A DNA stretch of 64,000 nt from Acidovorax radicis N35 (lineage in GTDB: Bacteria; Pseudomonadota; Gammaproteobacteria; Burkholderiales; Burkholderiaceae_C): positions 62,001-126,000 of the forward strand of contig NZ_AFBG01000023.1 in the NCBI RefSeq assembly GCF_000204195.1, written 5' to 3'. Of the stretch, positions 1 through 8,636 are shown one piece after another. Each line of letters begins with the position of its first letter. The first letter of the stretch is position 1. The notes beneath the pieces are model-generated. The model was not told the origin of the DNA, ran no database searches, and was given only the letters and a program-made list of their open reading frames with translations. Position numbers and translations under genes: made by a program.

Positions 1-101
1 AAAGCCAGTTCCGCCGCGTCTGCTGGTTTGCGTTGTGCCAGTTTCACAGGCTGCGCGACAGGCCTCCGTCGGCCCATTCGCAATAGCCCGATAGCCTGGG
101 G

Positions 102-1592
102 TCACCGGCCCTGCTCTGCCCGCACACGCTCGAAAGTCTTCCAGAACTCCGCCTCTTGCGTGGTGGCAAAGTTGATGCGCATGAGGGTGCTGGGTTTGCG
201 CTCTGCATGGAACAGCGCGCCGGGCGCCAGGAGGTAGCCTTCGTCCAGCATGCGCTGCGACAGCGCGTCGGTGTCCACCCCCGTCTCCACCCAGCCAAAC
301 AGGCCCACAGGCTCGGCCGCAAAGGTGCATCCGGCCCCCAGCGCCAGCTTCACGCTGCGCGCACGCGCAGCATCGAGCCGCGTGCGGATGCGCTCGGCGT
401 GGCGGCGCAGTTGGCCCTGTTCGATGCACAGGGCCAGGGCCTTTTCCAGCAGCGCGGGCGTGGTCAGCGTGGCCAGCAGCTTGGTGTCCAGCAATTGCTC
501 CACCAGCGCAGGCGGTGCCGCCATGAAACCGATGCGCCAGTTGGGCGCAAGGATCTTGGCAAAACCACTCACGTAGATGGTGCGCTGCAGGCCATCCAGC
601 GCCGTGAGGCGCGTGGCGTGCTCGGGGGCAATGTGGCTGTAGGTGTCGTCCTCCACCACATGGAAGTTGTACTGGTTGGCCAGCTGCAAGATGCGGTGTG
701 CGCTGCCCGGCGACAGGCAATAGCCCGTGGGGTTGTGGAACACGCTCACGCTCACGTAGAGCTTTGGCTGGTGCACCTCGCAGTATTTCGCCATGACCTC
801 CAGGTCGGGCCCGTCGGCGCGGCGCGGGACGGGCAAGATGTGCATGCCAAGCGCCGCCAGCCGCGCAAACTCCACCGCCCAGCCGGGCTCCTCCACCATC
901 ACCGGGTCGCCCGGGCGCAGCAGCGTGCGGCTCACGATGTCGAGTGCGTGTGTGGCGCCCACGGTGGTGATGATGTTTTCGGGGGCCGCATGCACGTTAA
1001 GCGTGGCCAGCTTCTTGGACAGCACCCGGCGCAGCCCCGTATCGCCCAGTGGCTCGCCGTACTGCAGTGAAAAATCATTCAGCGCGCGCGTGCTGGTCAC
1101 CTTGCGCACAGCGGCGGGCATGAACGTGGACTCCAGCCAGGCGGGCGGAAACACCCCCATGCCGGGCTGCGGCTTGTCGCTGATCTTGTGGAACATGCCG
1201 CGGATCAGCGCCGTGGCATTGACCGGCGGCGCCCCCCGCGCAGCGCCGCGCCCGGCGCCACGGGCCGCAAACCAGTGCGCGGTGCTCCAGTTGCCCATGG
1301 CACGTTCGACCTCCTGGGCTCCCGTCTCGTCGTCCTCCGGCACCCGCTCCACCTGTCCTGTGGCCATCTCGCGCACAAAGAAGCCCCGATTCTTGCGCGC
1401 CTCCACCAGGCCCTGCGCCAGCAATTGGTCATACGCTGCCACCACAGTGGAAGGACTCACGCCATGCTGCTGCGCGCACTGCCGCACCGAAGGCAGGCGC
1501 GCGCCAGGTGCCAACAGCCGGTTGCGGATGCGCTCGCCAAAACGCGCCGACAGCTGCTCGGTCAGCGACTGGGTGGTGGTTTTCATCAGCAT
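102..1592 (-). CDS. MocR/PdxR-type GntR regulator with aminotransferase-like domain
   Basis: This is a transcription factor of the MocR subfamily: an N-terminal GntR winged helix (about residues 5-75) joined to a fold-type I aminotransferase-like domain (about 120-490) that binds PLP as a cofactor or sensor. The PLP lysine is present near residue 346 (SGFAKILAP), so internal aldimine formation should be possible. I place the start at 1592, where AAGGA precedes the ATG by 7 bases. A start at 1625 would put the operator-like repeats inside the gene, and 1586 is another option. It diverges from the exporter and PLP-enzyme operon starting at 1740 and probably controls it, as MocR genes usually control a divergent neighbour. 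The effector is unknown. Confidence 0.93.
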   Translation of the reverse strand: MLMKTTTQSLTEQLSARFGERIRNRLLAPGARLPSVRQCAQQHGVSPSTVVAAYDQLLAQGLVEARKNRGFFVREMATGQVERVPEDDETGAQEVERAMGNWSTAHWFAARGAGRGAARGAPPVNATALIRGMFHKISDKPQPGMGVFPPAWLESTFMPAAVRKVTSTRALNDFSLQYGEPLGDTGLRRVLSKKLATLNVHAAPENIITTVGATHALDIVSRTLLRPGDPVMVEEPGWAVEFARLAALGMHILPVPRRADGPDLEVMAKYCEVHQPKLYVSVSVFHNPTGYCLSPGSAHRILQLANQYNFHVVEDDTYSHIAPEHATRLTALDGLQRTIYVSGFAKILAPNWRIGFMAAPPALVEQLLDTKLLATLTTPALLEKALALCIEQGQLRRHAERIRTRLDAARARSVKLALGAGCTFAAEPVGLFGWVETGVDTDALSQRMLDEGYLLAPGALFHAERKPSTLMRINFATTQEAEFWKTFERVRAEQGR

Positions 1593-1602
1593 GGCCGTGT
1601 CC

Positions 1603-1679
1603 TTGTGTACTGTTATCGCAGCCAATACAGATCACGAACTGCGCTGCTTAACTGTATTGATTGTGTACTGGCATCGAAG
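1603..1679. promoter_or_regulatory. Probable MocR operator region
   Basis: Two direct repeats matching TTGTGTACTGNNATCGNAG lie at 1603-1621 and 1661-1679, 58 bases apart. Between them is an inverted pair, CAATACAG at 1623-1630 and CTGTATTG at 1652-1659. Paired direct repeats in a divergent promoter are the usual MocR binding arrangement. The assignment to this regulator is inferred from position and architecture. Confidence 0.6.
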
Positions 1680-1739
1680 ATTACATTGAAGCCCAGGCGC
1701 TGACAAGCCACCCGCCAAAAAGCCCGGAAACACCTGCCC

Positions 1740-2354
1740 ATGACCGCCCCCGAACTGACTGCCCTGCTGCTGTTCTGCACCGCGATGAGTTTTTCGCCGG
1801 GGCCCAACACCACCTTGTCCACTGCACTGGCCGCGAACCTGGGTCTCAAGCGCGCGCTGCGCTTTTGCTTCGCGGTGCCCACGGGCTGGACACTGCTCAT
1901 GCTGGGCAGCGGCCTGGGCCTGGGCGCCCTGATCACCGGCGTGCCCGCGCTGCGCTGGGCCGTGACGCTGCTGGGCGTGGCCTACATGCTCTGGCTGGCC
2001 TGGAAGCTCAGCCGCGCAGGCCAGATGACCGAGGTCGACACCACGCGCCTGAACGTGACCTTCTGGCAAGGCGTGGGCCTGCAGTTCGTGAACATCAAGG
2101 CCTGGATGCTGGCGCTCACGCTCAGCGCAGGCTGGGTGGTCAACGCCGCAGGCCAGCCCTCGACCAATCCGGGCGAGCGTCTCGCCATCATCTGTGGGGT
2201 GATGATGGTGTTTGCCTTCACCAGCAACTTTGCCTACGCGCTCATCGGCTCGCTGCTGCGCCAGTGGCTGGCGCAGGGCCAGCGCCTGCTCTGGTTCAAC
2301 CGCGCACTGGCCCTGGTGCTCGTCGCCACCGCCCTCTGGATGCTTTCCCTATGA
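1740..2354 (+). CDS. LysE/RhtB family amino-acid exporter
   Basis: This 204-aa inner-membrane protein of the LysE/RhtB superfamily exports amino acids or derivatives. The family signature near the N terminus is visible (SFSPGPNTTLS), followed by several hydrophobic segments typical of the six-helix fold; the length is normal. It is the first gene of the MocR-linked operon, and its stop overlaps the next start (ATGA at 2351-2354), implying translational coupling. A second LysE protein lies near the operon's end (8637). The substrate cannot be read from sequence. Confidence 0.9.
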   Translation: MTAPELTALLLFCTAMSFSPGPNTTLSTALAANLGLKRALRFCFAVPTGWTLLMLGSGLGLGALITGVPALRWAVTLLGVAYMLWLAWKLSRAGQMTEVDTTRLNVTFWQGVGLQFVNIKAWMLALTLSAGWVVNAAGQPSTNPGERLAIICGVMMVFAFTSNFAYALIGSLLRQWLAQGQRLLWFNRALALVLVATALWMLSL

Positions 2355-3265
2355 ACAACGCACAAGAACGCGAAGCGCTGATCTGGGGGCTGGTGGGCGT
2401 CACCTTGTTTGCGGCCACCCTGCCGATGACCCGCCTTGCCGTGGGGCCCACCGACGCGCCGCAGCTGTCGCCCTGGTTTGTCACGTTCGGCCGCGCTGCC
2501 GTGGCAGGGCTGCTGTCCATCGCCTACCTGTGGCTGCAGCATGTGCGCGGGCGCCTCAACCTTCCACGGAAAGCCGAATGGCCGCTGCTGGCCATCACGG
2601 CCTTTGGCGTGATCGTGGGGTTTCCGCTGTTTCTGGCCCTCGCGCTGCGCCATGTGCCCAGCACCCATGGGGCCGTGGTCACCGCCTTGCTGCCACTGTC
2701 CACCGCCCTGTTGGGCGCACTGTGGTTCCGGCAACGGCCCTCCGCCGGTTTCTGGGCCTGCGCCGTGCTGGGCAGCGGCCTGGTACTGGGGTTCATGGTG
2801 TGGCGTGCGGGTGGCATCTACCTGGGCGCAGCCAACATCTACCTGCTCATTGCCATGACCACGGGCGCGTTCGGCTACATCGGCGGCGCCCGCCTCACGC
2901 CGAGGCTGGGGGCCGAGCAGGTCATCTGCTGGGTCCTGGTGTGTTCCCTGCCACTGACCATTCCCATCGCCTGGTGGTTTGCACCCGCCGTGCCCTCGGC
3001 CATCGGCGGCATGAGCTGGCTGGGCTTTGTCTATGTGGCGCTGTTCTCGATGTGGATCGGCTTCTTTGCCTGGTACCGGGCGCTGGCACTGGGTGCCGTG
3101 CGCGTAAGCCAGATCCAGCTGATCCAGCCCTTCCTGAGCCTGCTTTTTGCCGTGCCGCTGCTCGGAGAGCGCCTGGATACCGTCACGGTGGTGTTTGCAC
3201 TGGCCGTGATCGCCACCGTATTTGTGGGCAAGAAGATGCCCGTTCACCAAGGAGCCCCCGCATGA
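2351..3265 (+). CDS. EamA/DMT-type permease
   Basis: This 304-aa protein of the drug/metabolite transporter superfamily has two EamA repeats and about ten hydrophobic helices; the second repeat ends with the usual motif around PFLSLLFAVPLLGE. Such proteins usually export amino acids or small metabolites through the inner membrane. The ATG overlaps the LysE stop and the gene's own stop overlaps the RidA start (ATGA at 3262-3265), so it is tightly embedded in the operon. The operon therefore encodes three exporters of two families, which suggests that removal of a product or toxic intermediate is central to its role. Confidence 0.9.
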   Translation: MNNAQEREALIWGLVGVTLFAATLPMTRLAVGPTDAPQLSPWFVTFGRAAVAGLLSIAYLWLQHVRGRLNLPRKAEWPLLAITAFGVIVGFPLFLALALRHVPSTHGAVVTALLPLSTALLGALWFRQRPSAGFWACAVLGSGLVLGFMVWRAGGIYLGAANIYLLIAMTTGAFGYIGGARLTPRLGAEQVICWVLVCSLPLTIPIAWWFAPAVPSAIGGMSWLGFVYVALFSMWIGFFAWYRALALGAVRVSQIQLIQPFLSLLFAVPLLGERLDTVTVVFALAVIATVFVGKKMPVHQGAPA

Positions 3266-3732
3266 CCCCCATCGCCCCGGAACAACGCCTGCAGCAACTG
3301 GGCCTGGTATTGCCCGCCGTGACCGCACCCCGTGGCAACTTTGACGCCTATGTGCTCGACGGCGACACGCTGTACCTGTCGGGCAAGGGCTCTCCCACCC
3401 GCGAAGACATGGCCAACGTGCCCAAGGTGGGGCGCGAAATCAGCGCCGCGCAAGCCAGGGACCATGCCCGCGAGGTGGGACTGCACCTGATCGCGACGAT
3501 GAAGGCTGCACTGGGCGACCTGTCGCGCGTGCGCCGCGTCGTGAAGGTCCTGGGCATGGTCAACGCCACCCCCGACTTCATGCAGCACACCGAGGTCATC
3601 AACGGCTGCTCCGACCTGCTGGTCGAGGTGTTCGGCGATGCGGGGCGGCATGCGCGCTCGGCCGTGGGCGTGGGCTCGCTGCCGCGCGGTTTCGCGGTGG
3701 AGATCGAAGCGGTGGTTTCCTTGAAGGACTGA
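3262..3732 (+). CDS. RidA family protein (YjgF/YER057c/UK114)
   Basis: This 156-aa cytosolic protein belongs to the RidA superfamily, of the longer YjgH-like or atypical type (e.g. ...GNFDAYVLDGDTLYLSGKG). RidA enzymes hydrolyse reactive enamines/imines released by PLP-dependent dehydratases. The operon also encodes a fold-type II dehydratase (9275) and an aminotransferase (4155), which fits that role. The C-terminal ARSAVGVGSLPRGFAVEIEA segment is the conserved strand region carrying the substrate-binding Arg. The start overlaps the upstream transporter stop. Confidence 0.9.
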   Translation: MTPIAPEQRLQQLGLVLPAVTAPRGNFDAYVLDGDTLYLSGKGSPTREDMANVPKVGREISAAQARDHAREVGLHLIATMKAALGDLSRVRRVVKVLGMVNATPDFMQHTEVINGCSDLLVEVFGDAGRHARSAVGVGSLPRGFAVEIEAVVSLKD

Positions 3733-3737
3733 CATTC

Positions 3738-4067
3738 ATGCAAATACACCACATCCCGTTTGCCACCACCGACTGGTCTGGCATTCCGCGCGAAGAAAAA
3801 AGCGCAGAGGCCGGCCAGGCCTTCTGGCGCACGCAACAGTTCGGCGACGTGCGCGTGCGCATGGTGGAGTACACACCGGGCTACGTGTCGGACCACTGGT
3901 GCGTCAAGGGCCACGTGCTGCTGTGCCTGGGCGGAGAATTGCACACCGAGCTGGCCGACGGCCGCCGGTTCACGCTGACGCCGGGCATGAGCTACCAGGT
4001 GGCCGACAATGCAGAACCCCATCGGTCCACATCCCCACAGGGTGCCACCTTGTTCATCGTGGACTGA
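3738..4067 (+). CDS. Small cupin protein (DHCW-motif family)
   Basis: This 109-aa single-domain cupin resembles the family annotated as DHCW-motif cupin-fold protein; here the motif reads SDHWCVKGHVLLCLGG. Two short conserved cupin stretches are visible, but few of the classical metal histidines remain, so catalysis is uncertain. It follows RidA by 5 bases and belongs to the same operon. I cannot assign a substrate. Confidence 0.8.
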   Translation: MQIHHIPFATTDWSGIPREEKSAEAGQAFWRTQQFGDVRVRMVEYTPGYVSDHWCVKGHVLLCLGGELHTELADGRRFTLTPGMSYQVADNAEPHRSTSPQGATLFIVD

Positions 4068-4154
4068 CAGAGCGCCCGGCACGGCCCGCGCATTCCGATT
4101 TTTTAGACTTTGCAACAGGGTGGTCATTTGCGAACCGCCCACAGGAGAACGAGA

Positions 4155-5366
4155 GTGAAACTGAACGACCTCCCACAGACCAGCACCTGGACCCTGGCAC
4201 GCCGCGCCGAGCGCATGAACCCTTCGGTCATCCGCGAAATCCTGAAGGTCACGGAAAAGCCCGGCATCATCAGCCTGGCGGGTGGCCTGCCCTCACCCAA
4301 GACCTTCCCGGTGTCGGCCTTCGCCGAAGCTTCCGCCGCCGTGCTGGCCAATGATGGCCCAGCTGCACTGCAATACGCCGCCAGCGAAGGCTATGCCCCG
4401 CTGCGCCAGGCCATCGCCGACTTCCTGCCTTGGAGCGTGGACCCCGAGCAGATTCTCATCACCACCGGCTCGCAGCAAGCCCTGGACCTGATCGCCAAGG
4501 TGCTGATCGACACGGACAGCCGCGTGCTGGTGGAAACACCCACCTACCTGGGCGCGCTGCAGGCCTTCACGCCCATGGAGCCTGCCGTGGTGTCCGTGGC
4601 CAGCGATGATGAAGGCGTTCTGATTGACGACCTGAAGGCCAAGGTGGGCACGGGTGCCAACAAGGCGCGCTTCCTGTACGTGCTGCCCAACTTCCAGAAC
4701 CCCACGGGCCGCACCATGAGCGAAGCCCGCCGAGCCGCCCTGGTGCAGGCTGCCGCCGAACTGAACCTGCCGCTGGTAGAGGACAACCCCTACGGCGACC
4801 TGTGGTTCGACAACCCACCACCCGCCCCGCTCACCGCCCGCAACCCCGATGGCTGCATCTACATGGGCTCGTTCTCCAAGGTGCTGGCCCCCGGGCTGCG
4901 CCTGGGCTTCGTCGTGGCGCCCAAGGCGGTGTACCCCAAGCTGCTGCAGGCCAAGCAGGCGGCCGACCTGCACACCCCCGGCTACAACCAGCGCCTGGTG
5001 GCCGAGGTGATGAAGGGCAACTTCCTGGACCGCCATGTGCCCACCATCCGCGCGCTGTACAAGCAGCAGTGCGAGGCCATGCTGGCGGCACTCGACAAGG
5101 AAATGCAGGGCCTCTCCGTGCAATGGAACCGCCCCGACGGCGGCATGTTCCTGTGGGTGCGCCTGCCCGAAGGCATGAGTGCCGTCGAACTGCTGCCCAA
5201 GGCCGTGGAGCGCAACGTGGCCTTCGTGCCCGGCGCGGCCTTCTATGCCGACAACGCCGACCCGCGCACGCTGCGCCTGTCGTTCGTGACCTCCAGCGTG
5301 GAGCAGATCGCGACCGGCATCGCGGCACTGGCCGCTTCGATACGCGATGAGCAGAACAAAGGCTGA
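4155..5366 (+). CDS. PLP-dependent aminotransferase, LysN/2-aminoadipate type
   Basis: This 403-aa fold-type I aminotransferase resembles the LysN/ARO8/KAT group, which transaminates 2-aminoadipate, aromatic or branched amino acids. The PLP lysine is at about residue 242 (GSFSKVLAPG), and the substrate-side LAGGLPSPKTFP and NFQNPTG motifs are intact. The start is a GTG preceded by AGGAG at a suitable distance; an upstream ATG at 4110 lacks one. The fold is shared with the regulator's C-terminal domain, so the operon contains a PLP sensor and a related PLP enzyme. Substrate specificity is not resolved. Confidence 0.92.
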   Translation: MKLNDLPQTSTWTLARRAERMNPSVIREILKVTEKPGIISLAGGLPSPKTFPVSAFAEASAAVLANDGPAALQYAASEGYAPLRQAIADFLPWSVDPEQILITTGSQQALDLIAKVLIDTDSRVLVETPTYLGALQAFTPMEPAVVSVASDDEGVLIDDLKAKVGTGANKARFLYVLPNFQNPTGRTMSEARRAALVQAAAELNLPLVEDNPYGDLWFDNPPPAPLTARNPDGCIYMGSFSKVLAPGLRLGFVVAPKAVYPKLLQAKQAADLHTPGYNQRLVAEVMKGNFLDRHVPTIRALYKQQCEAMLAALDKEMQGLSVQWNRPDGGMFLWVRLPEGMSAVELLPKAVERNVAFVPGAAFYADNADPRTLRLSFVTSSVEQIATGIAALAASIRDEQNKG

Positions 5367-5369
5367 TCC

Positions 5370-5996
5370 ATGCTGAGGCTCTGGGGGCGCCTGTCGTCCA
5401 TCAATGTGCGCAAGGTGGTGTGGACAGCGCAGGAGCTGGGCATCACGCTGCAGCGCACCGACGCGGGCGGCCAGTACGGCATCGTGCGCGAGGCACACTA
5501 CCTCGGCCTCAACCCCAACGGCCTGGTGCCGCTGATTGAGGATGAGGATACGGACACCGTGCTGTGGGAATCCAACCCCATCGTGCGCTACCTGTGTGCC
5601 CGGCATTCCATGGGTGCGCTGTACCCCGACGCATTGCGCGAGCGCTTTGTGGCCGAGCAGTGGATGGACTGGCAGCAGACCACCCTGAACCCGGCCGGGC
5701 GCGATGCCTTTGTTCAGTGGATACGCACGCCCCCAGCCCAGCGCAACGATGCGCTGATTGCCGCGTCGGTGGCGGCCACCGAGCCCCTGCTGGCAATGCT
5801 GGACGCCCACCTGGCGCGCCAGCCCTTCATGGCGGGGGAGCAGTTCACCATGGCCGACATTCCCGTGGGCTGCGAGATCCACCGCTGGTGGGGCCTGCCG
5901 CAGGACCGCATCGCACGGCCGCACCTGGAGCGGTGGTACAACGCGGTCAGCACCCGCCCCGGCGCTCGGGGCGTATTGGACCAGCCTCTCTCCTGA
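5370..5996 (+). CDS. Glutathione S-transferase family protein
   Basis: This 208-aa cytosolic GST has an N-terminal thioredoxin-like domain (SSINVRKVVWTAQELG region with the conserved ESNPIVRYL glutathione-contact segment) and an all-helical C-terminal half. The N-terminal Ser of SSINVRK is the likely catalytic position. It starts 3 bases after the aminotransferase stop and is within the operon. It may conjugate or isomerise an electrophilic intermediate, but that role is inferred only from context. Confidence 0.9.
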   Translation: MLRLWGRLSSINVRKVVWTAQELGITLQRTDAGGQYGIVREAHYLGLNPNGLVPLIEDEDTDTVLWESNPIVRYLCARHSMGALYPDALRERFVAEQWMDWQQTTLNPAGRDAFVQWIRTPPAQRNDALIAASVAATEPLLAMLDAHLARQPFMAGEQFTMADIPVGCEIHRWWGLPQDRIARPHLERWYNAVSTRPGARGVLDQPLS

Positions 5997-6004
5997 ACCT
6001 CACC

Positions 6005-6868
6005 ATGCACCAGCGCCCCTTCAAGCAGATCGACGTCTTCAGCGACCGCCCCGGCTACGGCAACCCCGTGGCCGTGGTGCTGGATGCCGAGGGTTTGAAC
6101 GACAGCGACATGCGCCGTTTTGCGGCCTGGACCAACCTGTCGGAAACCACCTTTCTGCTGCCCCCCACCGAGGCAGGGCACGCTGCGGGCGCCGACTACC
6201 GCCTGCGCATCTTCAGCCCCAACGGCGAGCTGCCTTTTGCCGGCCACCCCACGCTGGGCACCTGCCACGCGTGGCTGCAGGCGGGCAACACACCGCGCCA
6301 GAGCGGCATGGTGATCCAGGAGTGCGCGCTGGGTTTGGTGCGTATCGCGCAGACCGATGACACGCTGGCCTTTGCCGCCCCGCCCCTCAAGCGCAGCGCG
6401 CCCAGCCCCGCCCTGGTGCCGCTGATTGCGAGCGCGCTGGGCCTGCGCCCCCAGCAGATCCTGGGTGCGCAACTGCTGGACAATGGCCCCGTGTGGCTGG
6501 GCCTGCTGCTCGACAGCGCGGACACCGTGCTCGGCTTGCGCCCGGACCACGCGCGCCTGAAAGACCTGGGCCAGGACGTGGGCGTGATCCATGTCGGCCC
6601 CACCGCCAGCGACACAACCCAGCCCGGCGTGGTGGTGCGCGCCTTTGCCGCACCCATGGGCAACCCCGAAGACCCGGTCACCGGCACCCTCAACGCCAGC
6701 CTGGCCGAATGGCTGATTGCCGACGGCCTGGCCCCGCACAGCTACCTGGTGGCCCAGGGCGAATGCCTGGGCCGCGCGGGCCGCGTGCATATCCGGCAGG
6801 ACAACGACCACCAGCTCTGGGTGGGCGGGCGCGCCGTCACCTGCATTGAAGGCTCGGTGCTGCTATGA
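6005..6868 (+). CDS. PhzF family isomerase-like protein (copy 1)
   Basis: This 287-aa protein has the two-domain diaminopimelate-epimerase-like fold of PhzF. Visible family marks are GYGNPVAVV near the N terminus, NLSETTFLLPP carrying the glutamate that acts as general acid/base in PhzF, ELPFAGHPTLGT, and EDPVTGTLNA near the C terminus. PhzF itself isomerises a dihydro-hydroxyanthranilate; most homologues have unknown substrates. A close paralogue follows at 7046. No phenazine genes are nearby, so phenazine synthesis is not indicated. Confidence 0.92.
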   Translation: MHQRPFKQIDVFSDRPGYGNPVAVVLDAEGLNDSDMRRFAAWTNLSETTFLLPPTEAGHAAGADYRLRIFSPNGELPFAGHPTLGTCHAWLQAGNTPRQSGMVIQECALGLVRIAQTDDTLAFAAPPLKRSAPSPALVPLIASALGLRPQQILGAQLLDNGPVWLGLLLDSADTVLGLRPDHARLKDLGQDVGVIHVGPTASDTTQPGVVVRAFAAPMGNPEDPVTGTLNASLAEWLIADGLAPHSYLVAQGECLGRAGRVHIRQDNDHQLWVGGRAVTCIEGSVLL

Positions 6869-7045
6869 GCTGGTCCAAAACCCCGCGCCCCAGCGGCTGA
6901 CCCCCACCCCGGCGGACTCCTTCCCCCAGGTGCCCACCGAACACAAGCCCAAGAACCCCAGGCCCCCGGTCAGCCCCCGGCGTGCCCAGCTCGACCGATC
7001 CACCGCCCGTTTCACCGCTTTTTTGCTTCAAGGACCCTGACCACC

Positions 7046-7921
7046 ATGCAACAACGCCCCTTCAAACAAGTCGATGTTTTCACCGCCCAGGCCTACCGGG
7101 GCAACCCACTGGCCGTGGTGCTGGACGGCACGGGCCTGTCCACCGAAACCATGCAGGAGTTCACGAACTGGACCAACCTGTCAGAAGCCACCTTCTTGCT
7201 CCCACCCACCTCGCAAGGCCGCGCCGCCGGTGCCGACTACCGCGTGCGTATCTTCTGCCCCGGGCGCGAACTGCCCTTTGCTGGCCACCCCACGCTGGGC
7301 AGCTGCCACGCCTGGCTGCAGGCCGGGGGCCAGCCCCAGGTGGCCGGCAAGGTGGTGCAGGAATGCGGCGTGGGCCTGGTCGCGCTGCGCCAGGACGGCG
7401 ACCGCCTGGCTTTTGCCGCGCCTGCGTTGATCAAAAGTGGCCCGCTGGCGGAAGACGACGTGGCCTTGATTGCCCGGGGTCTGGGGGTGGACCGCAGCGA
7501 CATCCTGCACCACGCCTGGTGCGACAACGGCCCCAACTGGCGCGGTGTGATGCTGCGCAGCAGCGAACAGGTGCTGGCGCTCAAGCCCGACGCCAGCATC
7601 CTGGGCCAGTTGGATGTGGGCGTGGTCGGACCGCGCGGAAAGGTCGGTGTCATCGGCAGCACCGACGCCGAAGGCATCGCCTTTGAAGTGCGCGCCTTTT
7701 TCCCCGGCAACAACGGCCTGGCCGAAGACCCCGTCACCGGCAGCCTGAACGCCGCGCTGGCCCAGTGGCTCATCGGCGCGGGCCTGGCCCCCACAAAATA
7801 CGTGGCCAGCCAGGGCACCTGCCTGGGCCGCGCCGGGCGCGTCTATGTGGAGCAGGACGGCGACACGATCTGGGTGGGCGGCAGTTCGGTCACCTGCGTG
7901 TCGGGCGAGGTGCTGCTGTGA
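7046..7921 (+). CDS. PhzF family isomerase-like protein (copy 2)
   Basis: This 291-aa paralogue of the preceding gene is alike along its whole length (matching QRPFKQ-DVF, NLSEATFLLPP, ELPFAGHPTLGS and EDPVTGSLNA). The catalytic Glu is kept. A 177-base gap separates it from copy 1, the largest gap in the operon, with no clear promoter or terminator; the gene has its own AAGGA upstream. The stop overlaps the next start (GTGA). The tandem pair looks like a local duplication that has since diverged, perhaps for related substrates or as a heterodimer; both ideas are inference. Confidence 0.92.
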   Translation: MQQRPFKQVDVFTAQAYRGNPLAVVLDGTGLSTETMQEFTNWTNLSEATFLLPPTSQGRAAGADYRVRIFCPGRELPFAGHPTLGSCHAWLQAGGQPQVAGKVVQECGVGLVALRQDGDRLAFAAPALIKSGPLAEDDVALIARGLGVDRSDILHHAWCDNGPNWRGVMLRSSEQVLALKPDASILGQLDVGVVGPRGKVGVIGSTDAEGIAFEVRAFFPGNNGLAEDPVTGSLNAALAQWLIGAGLAPTKYVASQGTCLGRAGRVYVEQDGDTIWVGGSSVTCVSGEVLL

Positions 7922-8631
7922 CAGCGAGCCCCTTGGCCCCGTGCGTAGACCATCTGGTCGTGTTGGCCGCCGACCTGGTCAGCGGCGTAGCCTGGTGCGA
8001 ACGCACGCTGGGCATCACCCCCACAGCGGGCGGTGAACACCCTCTGATGGGCACGCACAACCGCATCTTCAATGTCTCCGGCCCCACCCACCCGCGCGCC
8101 TACCTGGAAATAATTGCTATCAACAAAGGAGCTGCTCCCGCAATACCAGAAAGCGCCAGCCGCTGGTTTGATATGGATGATGCTGCCTTGCGGCAACAGG
8201 TGGCACAACACGGCCCACAGCTGATCCACTGGGTGGCCAGCGTGCCCGACGTGGCCGAGCGGTGTGCCGCGCTGGCGGCGCGGGGCATCGAGCGCGGCGC
8301 CGTCATCACCGCCAGCCGCCCCACGCCGAATGGCCTGCTGCAATGGCAGATCACCGTGCGCGACGACGGCCTGCGCCTCATGGACGGCTGCCTGCCCACC
8401 CTCATCCAGTGGGGCGACGTGCACCCGTGCAGCAGCCTGCCCGCCAGTGGTGTGCAACTGCAGCAGCTCGCGCTGCAGCATCCGCAGGCCGCCACGCTGC
8501 AGGCCGCGTGCGAAGCCGTGGGGGTAGCAAACTCCGTCGCCATCACACCCGGCAACACGCCCCGGCTCACCGCGCAGCTCAGCACGCCACGGGGCCCGGT
8601 CACCCTCTCGTCGTTCACCCCCCAGGAGTAA
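7918..8631 (+). CDS. VOC/glyoxalase-like domain protein
   Basis: This 237-aa protein has an N-terminal glyoxalase-like (VOC) domain, recognised from CVDHLVVLAADLVSGVAWCE and the HNRIFNVSG strand. Members include lyases, dioxygenases and proteins of unknown role. A GTG start overlapping the PhzF stop is chosen; no better start lies downstream before the domain begins. The segment IIAINKGAAPAIPESAS (about residues 65-82) is encoded by a degenerate copy of the interspersed palindromic repeat, apparently a tolerated in-frame insertion in a loop. Confidence 0.8.
   Translation: MTASPLAPCVDHLVVLAADLVSGVAWCERTLGITPTAGGEHPLMGTHNRIFNVSGPTHPRAYLEIIAINKGAAPAIPESASRWFDMDDAALRQQVAQHGPQLIHWVASVPDVAERCAALAARGIERGAVITASRPTPNGLLQWQITVRDDGLRLMDGCLPTLIQWGDVHPCSSLPASGVQLQQLALQHPQAATLQAACEAVGVANSVAITPGNTPRLTAQLSTPRGPVTLSSFTPQE
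8108..8170 (+). repeat. Interspersed palindromic repeat inside the VOC gene
   Basis: The segment reads like the intergenic repeat seen elsewhere in the window: TTGCTATCAA, then GGAGCTGCTC, then AAGCGCCAGC with flanking A/T. It is kept in frame without a stop and encodes about 20 residues. Homology was judged by eye and should be scored by alignment. Confidence 0.55.
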
Positions 8632-8636
8632 CCACC

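Noticed and set aside
6005..7921. Phenazine biosynthesis cluster
   Set aside because: Only PhzF-like genes are present; no phzA/B/D/E/G homologue is seen, and most PhzF relatives have other roles.
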